Numbered from the stretch's first letter, positions 53,974 through 63,388 are shown. The stretch: DNA of 64,000 nt from Enterococcus sp. 5H (GCF_028128615.1 NZ_AMDP01000022.1:62001-126000), one strand, 5' to 3'. Notes: a model not told the origin generated them from the letters alone. Program-made: numbers and translations.

Positions 53974-54608
53974 TAGTCTGCCTCCCTTAATGCTTTAGGA
54001 GTTAATTTTTTCTCTAACAAACCAAGTGATAAATCGGCTGCCAAAGCTAAAATAGTTACCGGAATGGTTCCAGCGAAAATCAAATCAGGTTGATAATTAT
54101 TCAATCCACTAAAGATAAAATCACCTAAACCACCAGCGCCAATATAAGAAGCTAAGGTTGCCCAAGCGATAACATAAACGGCAGCTAATCGAATCCCCGC
54201 CATAATTGTCGGCATGGCGATTGGTAATTCAACTAAGAAAATAGACTGAACATTGGTCATTCCCATTCCTTTGGCCGCATCTTTATAGTCAGCTCCGACT
54301 TCTTTAATTCCAATATAAGTGTTTCGTAAAATCGGCAGCAAAGAATAAATAAACAAGGCAATAATTGCCGGAATCTTTCCTACTCCGAAGATAGGAATCA
54401 TCAATGCTAGTAAAGCTAATGAAGGAACCGTTTGTAAGGCACTTGTTAAACCAATAACAACTGCTGCTGTTTTTTTCGTCCGAGTTAATAAAATTCCTAT
54501 AGGTACGGCTAATAAAACTCCGAGCAGTAATGCTACGCCAGAAATAAAAATATGTTCACCAATTTTTGTAACAAGCTCATTTCCTTTTTCTTGAAGAAAC
54601 TGATTCAT
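53973..54608 (-). CDS. opuCB: Osmoprotectant ABC transporter permease OpuCB
   Basis: The 211-residue permease is paralogous to OpuCD, with [18 protein letters not shown] and the coupling loop [24 protein letters not shown] 54608 is preceded by GGAGGTG; an upstream extension inside opuCA is not conserved in character. It probably forms the heterodimeric channel with OpuCD. Confidence 0.92.
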   Translation of the reverse strand: MNQFLQEKGNELVTKIGEHIFISGVALLLGVLLAVPIGILLTRTKKTAAVVIGLTSALQTVPSLALLALMIPIFGVGKIPAIIALFIYSLLPILRNTYIGIKEVGADYKDAAKGMGMTNVQSIFLVELPIAMPTIMAGIRLAAVYVIAWATLASYIGAGGLGDFIFSGLNNYQPDLIFAGTIPVTILALAADLSLGLLEKKLTPKALREAD

Positions 54609-54612
54609 TTTC

Positions 54613-55800
54613 TTACACCTCCGCTTGAGGTTGTTTGACATCAGTTGATTCTGTTTCACTAGGTGTGTCGGTTGTTTCTTCTTCGTCACCCCAGATAACA
54701 TCGTAAACGATATCTACTAAGGATGCTCGAGTTAAGATACCGACAACTTTTTGATTGTCATCTACAACAGGGACATATTTTAAGCCTCGTTTTAGAATAC
54801 GTTGCAGGGTATCGCGCAATAAAGAAGATTTTTTTACAAAGAAAACTTTTGGGTTCATGATATCACTAACACTCGTTGCTTTAGTTTTGCGGCGGTCAAG
54901 TGTCTCAACATCAATAAAGCCTTTCAATACTCCAGCCCCATCTACAACTAACAGTGTATCAACCCGTTTTTCTCTCATCAGCTTAATTGCTTCAGATAAT
55001 GATTTTTCCGGTGTGATGGTAATCGCATTATTTAGCATAACTTCGCCAACCGTGGTGATGTCTGGTTTAGCTTGAATCAAACGATCTTCACCAATCAGCT
55101 CTTCAACAAATTCATTCACTGGATGACGTAAAATATTATCTGGTGTATCAAATTGGATGACTTTTCCTTCACTCATAATGGCAATTCGATTAGCTAATTT
55201 TAGTGCTTCATCCATATCATGAGTAACGAAGACAATAGTTTTTCCTAAACGTTCTTGCAAATCTTTCACTAAATCTTGCAGCGAATCTCTAGTAATAGGA
55301 TCTAAAGCTCCAAAAGGCTCGTCCATTAAAATAATATCTTGATTTGCTGCTAAAGCCCGAACAACTCCGATTCTTTGTTGTTGACCACCTGAAAGCTCAT
55401 TTGGATAACGATCCAGCATTTCTCTAGGTAGTTCAACTAAATCAATCATTTTTTCTGCAATCTTGTTTCGCTCTTCTAAATCAACTTTGAGTAATTTTGG
55501 TACTAGAACAATATTTTCTCTGATGGTCATGTGTGGCATTAAACCAATATTTTGGATAACATAACCAATCTGTCTACGTAATTCAACAGGATTAATTGTT
55601 TGAATATCTTCACCGTTAATTAAAATTTTTCCTTTTGACGGATCTGTCATTCGGTTAATCATTCGCATTGAAGTTGTTTTACCACTACCGCTAGTTCCGA
55701 TAAAACAAATGAATTCACCTTTGTCAAAAGACAGATTGATATCATCAACAGCGATTTTACCACCTTTATAAATTTTTGAAACGTGTTGAAATTCGATCAA
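54613..55800 (-). CDS. opuCA: Osmoprotectant ABC transporter ATPase OpuCA with CBS domains
   Basis: The 395-residue ATPase has Walker [10 protein letters not shown], signature LSGGQQQR, Walker [14 protein letters not shown] and H-loop FVTHD, then two CBS domains (about 250-370) that in OpuCA sense ionic strength or bind c-di-AMP. It is the first gene of opuCABCD. TTG 55800 is the probable start ([15 protein letters not shown], as in the family), with GGGGTGAG upstream; the GTG at 55809 would lie inside that site. Confidence 0.93.
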   Translation of the reverse strand: MIEFQHVSKIYKGGKIAVDDINLSFDKGEFICFIGTSGSGKTTSMRMINRMTDPSKGKILINGEDIQTINPVELRRQIGYVIQNIGLMPHMTIRENIVLVPKLLKVDLEERNKIAEKMIDLVELPREMLDRYPNELSGGQQQRIGVVRALAANQDIILMDEPFGALDPITRDSLQDLVKDLQERLGKTIVFVTHDMDEALKLANRIAIMSEGKVIQFDTPDNILRHPVNEFVEELIGEDRLIQAKPDITTVGEVMLNNAITITPEKSLSEAIKLMREKRVDTLLVVDGAGVLKGFIDVETLDRRKTKATSVSDIMNPKVFFVKKSSLLRDTLQRILKRGLKYVPVVDDNQKVVGILTRASLVDIVYDVIWGDEEETTDTPSETESTDVKQPQAEV

Positions 55801-56207
55801 CTTTCTCACCCCAAATTCTTTTTATGTTGAATACTTCTTTGAATCAGTTTTCAAAAATAGTGCCATTTTTACAACTGATTCTTATCAACTTTACCAAGTT
55901 CATTAAATGTTTCTCAATAACATATCTATTACTAGTATGCTACAAAATCCTGATTTGGACAAATGAGAGGTTTTTTTTTAGGATTATTTTGTTAGAAATA
56001 AGTGATAGAGACTTGAGAATTTCTGGGTGAAATAAGGGAGATAAATACAACTATTTGTGGATTTGAATCAAAAAATGAATGTATGGATTTTTTGCGTAGT
56101 TTAAAGATGAAAAGGGAAATAATTTTTGAACAGATCCAATTGTTTGAGGGGGAATGCTTATTAGAATAGGAAAAAATTAACATTTATGCAAAAATATTTT
56201 TGTCTTA

Positions 56208-56236
56208 TTGACTATGATATTGTTTTTCTTTAAAAT
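56208..56236 (+). promoter_or_regulatory. Candidate promoter of a structured RNA
   Basis: TTGACT (56208-56213) and TAAAAT (56231-56236) are exactly 17 bases apart and are followed by no gene, but by the hairpin-rich segment ending in a strong terminator. Confidence 0.55.
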
Positions 56237-56242
56237 GAAGGG

Positions 56243-56495
56243 TAGATAGAAACGAATATAATAAAAAGGCACTTCATTAAATCAGTTGGCGCTGATCTAT
56301 GAAGCCCTGAGAAGGTCAGATAACGCTGACCAATCAAGTTGCCCTGTCAATGCGTAACATCAACATAATTCATTTTACTCAATTTTGAGAGAAATATCTA
56401 GAGTTTATTTTTTTAGATTTTCGGATGGAGCTTGTGATGTCTATTTATTGAACTTGCAATGGTGTTGGTAGAGTTTACCAACACCATTTTTATTT
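56243..56495 (+). ncRNA. Candidate small RNA with a two-hairpin core
   Basis: The core reads like a three-way junction: GGCACTT with AAGTTGCC closing; hairpin CTTCAT(TAA)ATCAG-TTGGCG-CTGAT(CT)ATGAAG; hairpin GGTCAG-ATAACG-CTGACC. The two hairpins share TCAG...CG-CTGA, as if they bound the same factor. An AT-rich part follows and then the terminator ATGGTGTTGGTA/TACCAACACCAT with TTTTTATTTTG. There is no coding frame. I could not match it to a known RNA class. It lies between divergent opuCA and queA. Confidence 0.55.
56461..56495 (+). terminator. Terminator of the candidate small RNA
   Basis: ATGGTGTTGGTA pairs with TACCAACACCAT around a short loop, followed by TTTTTATTTTG. Confidence 0.8.
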
Positions 56496-56879
56496 TGTTT
56501 CTATCTTAGAATTGCAAGAAGTTGTGTTGGAGAGTGGTCTTGGCTGAAGCCGACAGCCAACAACTATTCGAAAATACGCTTTTTGACATTTCAGAAGGAT
56601 CAAAGACGAACTAGCATTGATTGAATCGTTAAGGTGGTAATGTTCTGGTTGTGCTAAAGTAGTCTTTGATACTTTTAATAGACAATGAAGTGAATAATAG
56701 TTTTTTAATAGAGAAGACATGAATAAAAATTTGGGATTTTTTGCAGATAACAAATAAATAGAGCAGTAACGTCAAAATTATTTAGCTCAGTTGCTGATTG
56801 CGGTGTGCTTTCGTCATAGCCAGATAGCGTAAAAAATGTTAGAATAGCCAAGACAAATCTAGTAGAGAGAGTGACAATT
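56496..56879. other. Unassigned region upstream of queA
   Basis: About 380 bases without a supported gene. A minus-strand frame (56490-56753) is open but lacks a ribosome binding site and has a composition unlike the neighbours. Short elements such as TTGGCTGAAGCCGACAGCCAA form a hairpin (about 56538-56558). It may be the trace of a lost element. AGAGAGAG near 56866 serves queA. Confidence 0.35.
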
Positions 56880-57911
56880 ATGCTTAGTACAGAAGATTTT
56901 GATTTTGACTTACCGGAAGAACTGATTGCTCAAACCCCGTTAAAGGACCGGGCAAGTTCACGGCTTTTAGTTTTAGATCGTGAAACGAAGGAAATCCAAG
57001 ATAAACATTTTCATGAGATCATCGATGAACTGCATTCTGGAGATGCACTAGTTATGAATGATACGCGAGTTTTACCTGCCCGCTTGTATGGAGAAAAGCC
57101 AGATACAGGAGGACATTTAGAAGTTCTTTTATTAACAAATACTGAAGGCGATACGTGGGAAACTTTGATCAAGCCCGCTAAAAGAGCCAAAGTCGGAACG
57201 AAAATTAGTTTTGGCGATGGGCGATTAACAGCGACCGTTATTGAAGAATTGGAGCATGGCGGACGAATTGTAACCTTTGAATATGAAGGTATTTTCTTAG
57301 AGATTTTGGAAACGCTGGGAGAAATGCCGCTACCGCCTTATATTAAGGAGCGTTTGCAAGATCCTGATCGTTACCAAACAGTTTATGCCAAAGAGAATGG
57401 TTCTGCAGCAGCTCCTACGGCCGGATTACATTTTACGCAAGAATTACTTGAGAAAATCCAAGCAAAGGGTGTAAAGCTTGTTTATTTGACGTTACATGTA
57501 GGGTTAGGAACATTTCGCCCTGTAAGTGTGGAAAATATTGCTGAACATGAAATGCACAGTGAGTTTTACCGCTTAACGGAATCTGCAGCACAACAACTAA
57601 ATGAAACGCGAGCAGCTGGCGGTCGGATTATAGCTGTTGGAACAACTTCAATTCGTACATTAGAAACAATCGGTACAAAATTTGATGGTCAGATTAAAGC
57701 GGACAGTGGCTGGACAGATATTTTTATTACTCCAGGATATGAATTTAAAGTCGTACAAGCTTTTTCTACCAATTTTCATTTGCCTAAATCAACATTAGTA
57801 ATGTTGGTTAGTGCATTTGCGGGTAGAGATTTGACTTTGGCAGCTTATCAGCATGCCATTGATGAACGTTATCGCTTCTTTAGTTTTGGCGATGCTATGT
57901 TTGTCAAATAA
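56880..57911 (+). CDS. queA: S-adenosylmethionine:tRNA ribosyltransferase-isomerase
   Basis: QueA transfers and rearranges the ribosyl group of SAM onto preQ1-modified tRNA to make epoxyqueuosine. At 343 residues it has [20 protein letters not shown] at the start, [32 protein letters not shown] and GTTSIRTLE, all family blocks. ATG 56880 is chosen by that start; an in-frame GTG at 56871 overlaps the binding site. It stands alone here. Confidence 0.95.
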   Translation: MLSTEDFDFDLPEELIAQTPLKDRASSRLLVLDRETKEIQDKHFHEIIDELHSGDALVMNDTRVLPARLYGEKPDTGGHLEVLLLTNTEGDTWETLIKPAKRAKVGTKISFGDGRLTATVIEELEHGGRIVTFEYEGIFLEILETLGEMPLPPYIKERLQDPDRYQTVYAKENGSAAAPTAGLHFTQELLEKIQAKGVKLVYLTLHVGLGTFRPVSVENIAEHEMHSEFYRLTESAAQQLNETRAAGGRIIAVGTTSIRTLETIGTKFDGQIKADSGWTDIFITPGYEFKVVQAFSTNFHLPKSTLVMLVSAFAGRDLTLAAYQHAIDERYRFFSFGDAMFVK

Positions 57912-57936
57912 GGGGCGAATTATTTGGATAACAAAA

Positions 57937-58172
57937 GTGAGTGGGACAAAACTAAAAATCAGTTTTTGTTTCACTCACTAGATCCGAATAAACGGCGAGA
58001 AAAAAGCAGCTACTCCACTTCGTTCCGATCACAACAATTTCTAAGAGCTAAAGCTCTAAGAATTGAAGGCTTCTGAAATAAGCTGAAATTCACAAAAATT
58101 TGAAGAGTAATTTTCGTGAATGCCTTCTTATTTTTCGGAGCTAAACGCTTTTGTCTCAGCCTCTTTTTGATT
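57937..58172. repeat. MITE-like intergenic repeat with imperfect terminal inverted repeats
   Basis: The segment begins GTGAGTGGGACAAAA and ends with TTTTGTCTCAGCCTC, which is its imperfect inverse. Inside lie further stems: TTTTTGTTTCACTCAC pairing with the left end, CAATTTCTAAGAGCT/AGCTCTAAGAATTG, and GAAGGC...ATTCAC with GTGAAT...GCCTTC. It has no coding capacity. A related end (GAGGCTGAAACAAAC) appears at 6743. Similar GAGGCTGGGACAAAA hairpins are, from memory, common between enterococcal genes. It can also act as the queA terminator. Confidence 0.6.
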
Positions 58173-58202
58173 AACATGTTTTACGTTTCGAGGTAGTACC
58201 AG

Positions 58203-58601
58203 TTATAAACCGCTTAAAAGTAATGTTTGAGATAATTCTCTTTTACGAACTGCTCTTGGTAAAAAGCATCGAATTTCATCTTCGTTAAAACCAATCTGTA
58301 ATCTTTTTTCATCAATCATGATTGGACGACGTAGTAAACCAGGATTGTCTTTTACCAATTCTAGTAATTCATGTAGTGGTAGTTCATTAATATCTTTATC
58401 TAATTTTTGGAAAACTTTAGAACGAATAGAAATAATATCTTCAGTTCCTTCTTCAGTAAGAATTAATATATTTTTTAGTTCATCTAAGGTAATGGGAGTT
58501 GTGCCAAAATTCTTTTCTTCAAATGGAATATCATGGGCAATCAGCCATCTTCTCGCTTTTCTGCATGATGTACAGCTATTAGTAGTATATAATTTTAACA
58601 T
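58203..58601 (-). CDS. spx: Spx/ArsC family transcriptional regulator
   Basis: The 132-residue Spx-type regulator binds the RNA polymerase alpha subunit and redirects transcription under disulfide stress. The redox pair Cys10-Thr-Ser-Cys13 is intact (LYTTNSCTSCRKARRWL), as is RRPIMIDEKRLQIGFNEDEIR in the core. ATG 58601 (MLKLYTTNSC) is preceded by AAAGGA; a longer frame to 58634 is not supported. Enterococci usually carry more than one Spx, so this may be a paralogue. Confidence 0.9.
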   Translation of the reverse strand: MLKLYTTNSCTSCRKARRWLIAHDIPFEEKNFGTTPITLDELKNILILTEEGTEDIISIRSKVFQKLDKDINELPLHELLELVKDNPGLLRRPIMIDEKRLQIGFNEDEIRCFLPRAVRKRELSQTLLLSGL

Positions 58602-59037
58602 AATTTCATATCCTTTCAAAAAATATTGGTACATACCTCTTAAAAACTATAATATACTAAAAGTAAGGAATTCACAAACTAAATGCATACAAAATAGCTG
58701 TTTTTTAAGATTAATTGACAGAAATAACACTAAATTCATAAATTTTAGTTATTTTTGGCAGCGCTATCAAAGTGATTGCTAGTTTATTTTCTACAGGGCT
58801 TGTTATGTAAAAATATTAATACTTAAAGTTGGGTTATTTTTGTTAAAAAGCTGATTTTGCTAGTTTTTTTGACACAAAGATCTATTGAATGGAAGCTCCA
58901 ATTTTTTTATATGTGAAGGGAAAATTAAATTTATACAGTTTTTTGTAAACAAATTCACTCAAATTAAAAATAACGTAGTTTTTTTTGTGTTTTTTTATTA
59001 TTATTGAAGTATAGAGATAAACTAAGGAGAGAAAATC
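58602..59037. other. Promoter region of the lanthipeptide locus
   Basis: AT-rich, about 435 bases, no gene. A TTGACA at 58868 lacks a matching -10. The perfect palindrome TTTGTAAACAAA (58942-58953), about 85 bases before lanM, is a possible repressor site. A weak TTGTGT (58985) with TATAGA (59010) lies just before AAGGAGA and the lanM start. No precursor-like small frame was seen here. Confidence 0.4.
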
Positions 59038-61944
59038 ATGAGCGATGATTTAACGTACAGCTATGCAACAACTATTTCAGAAAGAACCCAGTGTTGGGAA
59101 AATCAGGAGACAAATGAGGATGAACAGCTTTACTTTAAACAGTGGCAAGCACGTAAAAGTTTGTTGAAACCTGATGATTATACAAAAATATTTCAGTATT
59201 CTCAATGGGATGAATCTCTTTTTAGCAGAGGATTATTGCCTTTTACAGAAGAACGAGCTGAGCAGTTATTGCCGATCATTGAAGAAAGTGAATGGTTTCA
59301 GTTGCATAAACACTTATTTATTTCTGAGATACCGATACAAAAACTAGAATTAGCTGCAGCGTTACGTTTTCATTTGAACTATTATGAAGAGTATCTTCGA
59401 AAGTTAACGCAGCAGTTTCCTAGTATTCAGTTGACGGAACAAGTGATTTGTCAGCTGACTACTCAACTTTCAGATGAACTTCTTTTCATTGCGCAAAAAA
59501 CTTTGGTTGGGGATGTTCATCAAATGATTGAAGAATATCATTTGCAAGCTGAGACAAAGGAGCAAGAGTTTAACAATTACATTAAGGAATTTCTTGGAGA
59601 TAAACAGCGTACATATCTTTTTTTCGGAGAATATCCAGCGCTTGCCAGAGTGCTTGCTACCAGACTAATGTTTGCCTGTGAAATGATTGAAGCATTTATT
59701 TACTCGTTGAATCAGTCTTCAAATCAGTTAGCTCATGAATTTGGGCTTATTACACCATTGATTCTTGATCAAGTAAAACTAGGTCAAGGGGACAGTCACA
59801 ACCATGGGAAAACAGTTATTCAATTTCAGATACAAGAAACGAAATTGATTTTCAAATTCAAAAACCTGGATATAGGAGAGCGTTTTAATAAGCTTTTAGG
59901 CTATGTTGAGAAGCTAGCTCCAAAGCTATCGTTTTATAAGATAAAACGAATTACTTTTCCAGACTTTACGATTGAAGAAAAAGTCCCATACAAAGAATGT
60001 ACAACAATAGCTGAAATTACTAATTTTTATGAAAATTACGGACAATTATTGGCGATTGTTTACTGGTTGGGTGCAACAGACCTTCATATGGAAAATTTAA
60101 TCGCAAGTGGTTCGTATCCTGTATTAATTGATGTAGAAACCTTGATTAGACCTAATATGTTTAAACAATCTCAAAAGTTATCCAGACAAGTAAGAATAGA
60201 GAAAGAATCTGTCATTGTCTCTGGATTATTACCGCAAAAAGAACAATGGAAGCGTGATTTAGATGGAGATGCACTATCGGGTGCGAAACAAAAGTTACCT
60301 AAAAAGGTTAGAAAGTTGAAAAATGAAAAATCTAGTGATATCGCTTTTCAATTAGAAGAAGGTTACATGGAAGGGGCGCAGAACATCCCTTATTTTGCTG
60401 GAGAGGCCGTTGATTACCGTCTGTACAGTTCTGTAATAGAACAAGCCTTTAAAGATATGAATCAGCTTTTATTAAAGAACAAGCAACAATTTATCAAAAA
60501 ATTTGAAGAGTTATTCGCAAACACAACTATTCGTTTGATTTACAGAGATACGCAAGATTACGGAAATTTATTAAATTTCACCTTACATACAGATTCCATG
60601 TCAAACTATATTGAACGTGAAAAAATCATTGAAAATTTGTGGGCTAGTAGAAATATCCCTGAAGTGCTGATTCCTTTTGAAATAGAAGCAATGTTAGATC
60701 ACGATGTACCCTTATTTACAGCGAATACTTCTTTAACTCAGGTTTATACTAACGGTCACGAAATATTGAACTTACTGGAACGAACACCATTACAAGAAAC
60801 TGTTAAACATATGGAGAAAATCACACAAACAACAAGTAACTTTTCCTATCTGTTACTAAAAGAAAGTTTAGGTACATTAGAATACTCTTTACAGGAAATA
60901 GAGGTGCCGGCAAAAAATGAGTTGCTTGAATCTACTTTATTACAAAAAGCTGCAGATATCGGGGATCAAGTAATTGGTCAATTAGCTGTAGATACTGATT
61001 TAAATGTGCTCAACTGGATGTCAGTTTTTCCGCAGCCTAATGGAAAAATTGTAATTAATTATCCTGGTACGGACCTTTATGGAGGAAGTGCGGGACTGTA
61101 TTTATTTTTCATTTACTTAAATTACTTTGTTCCAAAGAAAAGCTATCAGGAAATCATTCATTTACTAGAAAAAGAGCTATTTTTAGCTGAAATAAATACC
61201 GAAGAAGATCAGTATGAAAGTGCCTTTTTTGGTGAAGGTATGCGAATAACAACAGCTTATTTTGTTACTAGATTGCTTGGGGACGATAAACATTTTCATT
61301 ATCTAGTAACGAATTTAAAAGAATTAAAAAATAAAGTGAGCTTAAATAAGATGCACATAAATGAGTGGTTGTACGGTAAAGCTAGTTTATTAGCTATTTT
61401 AGCTGAAGTTTATGAACGCTTTGAAAACAAAGATGCTTATGATCTACTTTTATACTACACCCAAGAGATTGATTTACAGAAGATGGATGATAATAGTTTT
61501 GCTCATGGTTATGCAGGTGTCCTCAACGGTTTAGTACGAGCTAACAACATTCTTGAGGATGAAATAATTAGTGAGAAGATTTTATGGTATAAAGATCAGT
61601 TTGAGCGATTGCTTGAAGAGGAAGGGTTTCTAAACGATTCTTGGTGTCGCGGGCTTATTGGGATTGAAGAAACAGCGGCTCAACTGTCAGATCCTTTATT
61701 AAATAGAATAATCCAAAAAAATAAAACAGAAACAACTATAGATGATTGTCTGTGTCATGGGAACTATGGAATAGCAGATAATTCCTTGAATAATATCAAT
61801 GTATTAATAAAAAATACTATTAATTTAAAAAGTGATTCGGCAAATATTTCGGTAAGCCTGTTTTGTGGATTATCTGGTGTTGGTTATCAGATTCTTCGTG
61901 CTTATAATTCTACTATGGTACCATCCGTTTTATTTATAAAGTGA
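59038..61944 (+). CDS. lanM: Class II lanthipeptide synthetase LanM
   Basis: The 968-residue bifunctional enzyme dehydrates Ser/Thr and closes thioether rings. The N-terminal dehydratase (DUF4135) has GDSHNHGK (about 251-258) and the kinase-like ATDLHMENLI (His350, Glu352, Asn353). The C-terminal LanC cyclase has GSAGLYLFF, AHGYAG (His823), WCRG (Cys870) and CLCHGNYG (Cys906-His907), so all zinc ligands are present, and the usual end GLSGVGYQILR...PSVL. It is therefore predicted active. AAGGAGA precedes the ATG. The precursor gene follows 81 bases downstream, an order opposite to most class II loci. Confidence 0.95.
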   Translation: MSDDLTYSYATTISERTQCWENQETNEDEQLYFKQWQARKSLLKPDDYTKIFQYSQWDESLFSRGLLPFTEERAEQLLPIIEESEWFQLHKHLFISEIPIQKLELAAALRFHLNYYEEYLRKLTQQFPSIQLTEQVICQLTTQLSDELLFIAQKTLVGDVHQMIEEYHLQAETKEQEFNNYIKEFLGDKQRTYLFFGEYPALARVLATRLMFACEMIEAFIYSLNQSSNQLAHEFGLITPLILDQVKLGQGDSHNHGKTVIQFQIQETKLIFKFKNLDIGERFNKLLGYVEKLAPKLSFYKIKRITFPDFTIEEKVPYKECTTIAEITNFYENYGQLLAIVYWLGATDLHMENLIASGSYPVLIDVETLIRPNMFKQSQKLSRQVRIEKESVIVSGLLPQKEQWKRDLDGDALSGAKQKLPKKVRKLKNEKSSDIAFQLEEGYMEGAQNIPYFAGEAVDYRLYSSVIEQAFKDMNQLLLKNKQQFIKKFEELFANTTIRLIYRDTQDYGNLLNFTLHTDSMSNYIEREKIIENLWASRNIPEVLIPFEIEAMLDHDVPLFTANTSLTQVYTNGHEILNLLERTPLQETVKHMEKITQTTSNFSYLLLKESLGTLEYSLQEIEVPAKNELLESTLLQKAADIGDQVIGQLAVDTDLNVLNWMSVFPQPNGKIVINYPGTDLYGGSAGLYLFFIYLNYFVPKKSYQEIIHLLEKELFLAEINTEEDQYESAFFGEGMRITTAYFVTRLLGDDKHFHYLVTNLKELKNKVSLNKMHINEWLYGKASLLAILAEVYERFENKDAYDLLLYYTQEIDLQKMDDNSFAHGYAGVLNGLVRANNILEDEIISEKILWYKDQFERLLEEEGFLNDSWCRGLIGIEETAAQLSDPLLNRIIQKNKTETTIDDCLCHGNYGIADNSLNNINVLIKNTINLKSDSANISVSLFCGLSGVGYQILRAYNSTMVPSVLFIK

Positions 61945-62025
61945 AACTTCTTGAAAAAAGAACTTTACTTATTCGGGATAACGCTTTATAATTTAATTAT
62001 TAACAAAAGGGGGATAAATAATATT

Positions 62026-62196
62026 ATGAGAAAATTATCTATTGAAAAAATGGAAACTAAGACGGATTCGAAAAAGGTAGACAAATTTATTGGTGCATCA
62101 TTTGAAAGAAATGAAGAAACAGAAGAAATGTTTAACAGACTTGAAGAAGTAGCACCTAACTCACTTGGTGGTTGGACTAAACTAATTTGTTTCTAA
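62026..62196 (+). CDS. lanA: Lanthipeptide precursor with a seven-residue core
   Basis: The 56-residue peptide has an acidic leader (MRKLSIEKM, KKVDKFIGASFERNEETEEM) and ends EEVAPNSLGG-WTKLICF. A double-glycine at 48-49 would leave WTKLICF. The only Cys (55) and Thr51 allow a single methyllanthionine ring spanning TKLIC; Ser46 lies before the Gly pair. Such a tiny core is unlike pore-forming lantibiotics and nearer in size to cyclic signalling peptides. GGGGG lies 12 bases before the ATG. If cleavage occurs elsewhere, the core could be longer (for example from NSLGG). Confidence 0.8.
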   Translation: MRKLSIEKMETKTDSKKVDKFIGASFERNEETEEMFNRLEEVAPNSLGGWTKLICF

Positions 62197-62226
62197 ATAA
62201 GCAAATTTATCAAATTATCGTTAAAT

Positions 62227-62278
62227 AAAAATAGCTAGGAAATAACCTGTTGAGTTATTTTCTAGCTATTTTTTTATT
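62227..62278. terminator. Bidirectional terminator between lanA and the membrane protein gene
   Basis: AAAAATAGCTAGGAAATAAC pairs with GTTATTTTCTAGCTATTTTT (one mismatch) around a 7-base loop, with T-rich ends on both strands. It separates the convergent lanM-lanA and repressor units. Confidence 0.85.
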
Positions 62279-62612
62279 TTATTCTTCTCAGTATTAATAT
62301 GCCAATTGCTTCAACACCCGAAATAACTAACACAAAGAAATTTAGTATCCAGTTGAAAGATAATTCATTCTTTGAAATAATGTCAAAAATCACGGCATTA
62401 TTATTCAAAACGGACATTAAAACTACTGTGATAATAAAAGAGATAAAACTTGCTGTCGAAATAATTTTCTTTCCACGTTCATCTTTACCTTCTTTACTAA
62501 AGTAAAAATAAATTGAGTAAACAATGAAAATGACTGATAGTACAGCGATTAGTATGCTAGACCAATGATTTGTAGGCAAGTTATCAAAAAAAGATTTGAG
62601 TGATTCGGTCAT
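62274..62612 (-). CDS. CylR1-like small membrane protein
   Basis: The 112-residue protein has three predicted helices (about 18-38, 50-75 and 88-108) and a charged loop between the first two (KEGKDERGKK). Its size, topology and position beside a CylR2-like repressor recall CylR1 of the E. faecalis cytolysin locus, which helps sense the mature toxin subunit. I infer a signal-reception or immunity role; direct sequence relation to CylR1 is not shown. It starts behind AAAGGA and follows the XRE gene by about 20 bases. Confidence 0.7.
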   Translation of the reverse strand: MTESLKSFFDNLPTNHWSSILIAVLSVIFIVYSIYFYFSKEGKDERGKKIISTASFISFIITVVLMSVLNNNAVIFDIISKNELSFNWILNFFVLVISGVEAIGILILRRIK

Positions 62613-62631
62613 AATTTATCCTTTCCTTCCG

Positions 62632-62886
62632 TTAATCGGTTTCTTCGTTTGTTTGCTCGTCTTCGGTTAATTTTTTGAACGTAAAGATTTGTTCAATTGG
62701 CACCTCGAAAACGTCTGCTATGTCGTGAGCCAGTAAAAGGGAAGGATTGTACCTATTTCTTTCTAACTGAATGATTGTTTGTCTAGATACTCCTACCTTA
62801 TCAGCAAGTTCCTGTTGGGTCATGCGTTTCATGGCTCTGTAGACGTGAATGGAACTCTCGAAAGATGAGTTCTTCTTTTTTGGCAA
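62632..62886 (-). CDS. CylR2-like XRE family transcriptional regulator
   Basis: The 84-residue HTH protein has the core [20 protein letters not shown] and [20 protein letters not shown], close in form to CylR2, the repressor of the cytolysin operon, plus an N-terminal extension of about 24 residues and an acidic tail ([11 protein letters not shown]). TTG 62886 is chosen because GGAGG is 8 bases upstream; the TTG at 62901 overlaps that site. It probably represses lanM and responds to the lanA product through the membrane protein. Confidence 0.85.
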   Translation of the reverse strand: MPKKKNSSFESSIHVYRAMKRMTQQELADKVGVSRQTIIQLERNRYNPSLLLAHDIADVFEVPIEQIFTFKKLTEDEQTNEETD

Positions 62887-62984
62887 TGCAAATCCCTCCA
62901 ATAGTGTAAGTTATGTATCAAATAAAAAGCGCATAGTCACTATACCATATCTTACTTTCACTTACAAATATCTTGCAAACAAAA

Positions 62985-63013
62985 AAGCCAAGCTTCTCGA
63001 TTAGCTTGGCCTT
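62985..63013 (-). terminator. Terminator for a minus-strand unit
   Basis: GCCAAGC and GCTTGGC form a perfect stem around a ten-base loop. On the minus strand TTTTTTG follows. It closes the transcript predicted to start near 63365 and lies just before the XRE gene. Confidence 0.75.
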
Positions 63014-63212
63014 TGATTACGGAAGGAATCAGTGTATTGAGTTTTGTTTTTTTTACTTTTAGACGTACATGTAAAGTAATTAGTTGAATTTCTTGTTCAT
63101 AAACCAAATCTTGTCTTCATTACATTTTCTACGTTTCAATTTCTAATTTTTTTTTAATCAAACTATCTTTGTATGTGTGTTTGTTGTTATTGGACTATTT
63201 TCTTCCAAAATT

Positions 63213-63341
63213 TTACACATATTCACTATTTAAAAAGATGTTTTTCTGATTATTTACTCTACACATACTTTGGTGAAAGGTGAATCGTGTTCTGCTAACA
63301 ATTTTGTGTTTACTTATCTCATGCTTCGAGAAATTCTTCAA
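63213..63341 (-). CDS. Possible 42-residue peptide gene
   Basis: A TTG-started frame encodes a basic 42-residue peptide containing SKHEISKHKIVSRTRF and TFHQSMCRVNNQ. GGAAGGAGG is present upstream, but 14 bases away, which is longer than usual. A minus-strand TATAAT (63377-63372), a cre site and a downstream terminator frame it as a transcription unit. It could equally be a regulatory RNA. I do not recognise a family. Confidence 0.3.
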   Translation of the reverse strand: MKNFSKHEISKHKIVSRTRFTFHQSMCRVNNQKNIFLNSEYV

Positions 63342-63388
63342 TACAACTGATATTTCCTCCTTCCTTCTACAATTATAGTAACATAGAT

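Noticed and set aside
56243-56495. preQ1 riboswitch or T-box for queA
   Set aside because: No preQ1 core or T-box GGTGGTACC sequence; a full terminator separates it from queA by about 385 bases.
56490-56753. Minus-strand frame of 87 residues upstream of queA
   Set aside because: No ribosome binding site, no recognisable motif, and it begins inside the T-rich end of a terminator; not called as a gene.
58318-58782. Plus-strand frame of 154 residues opposite spx
   Set aside because: It is the antisense of the conserved Spx gene, rich in Ser and without a ribosome binding site.
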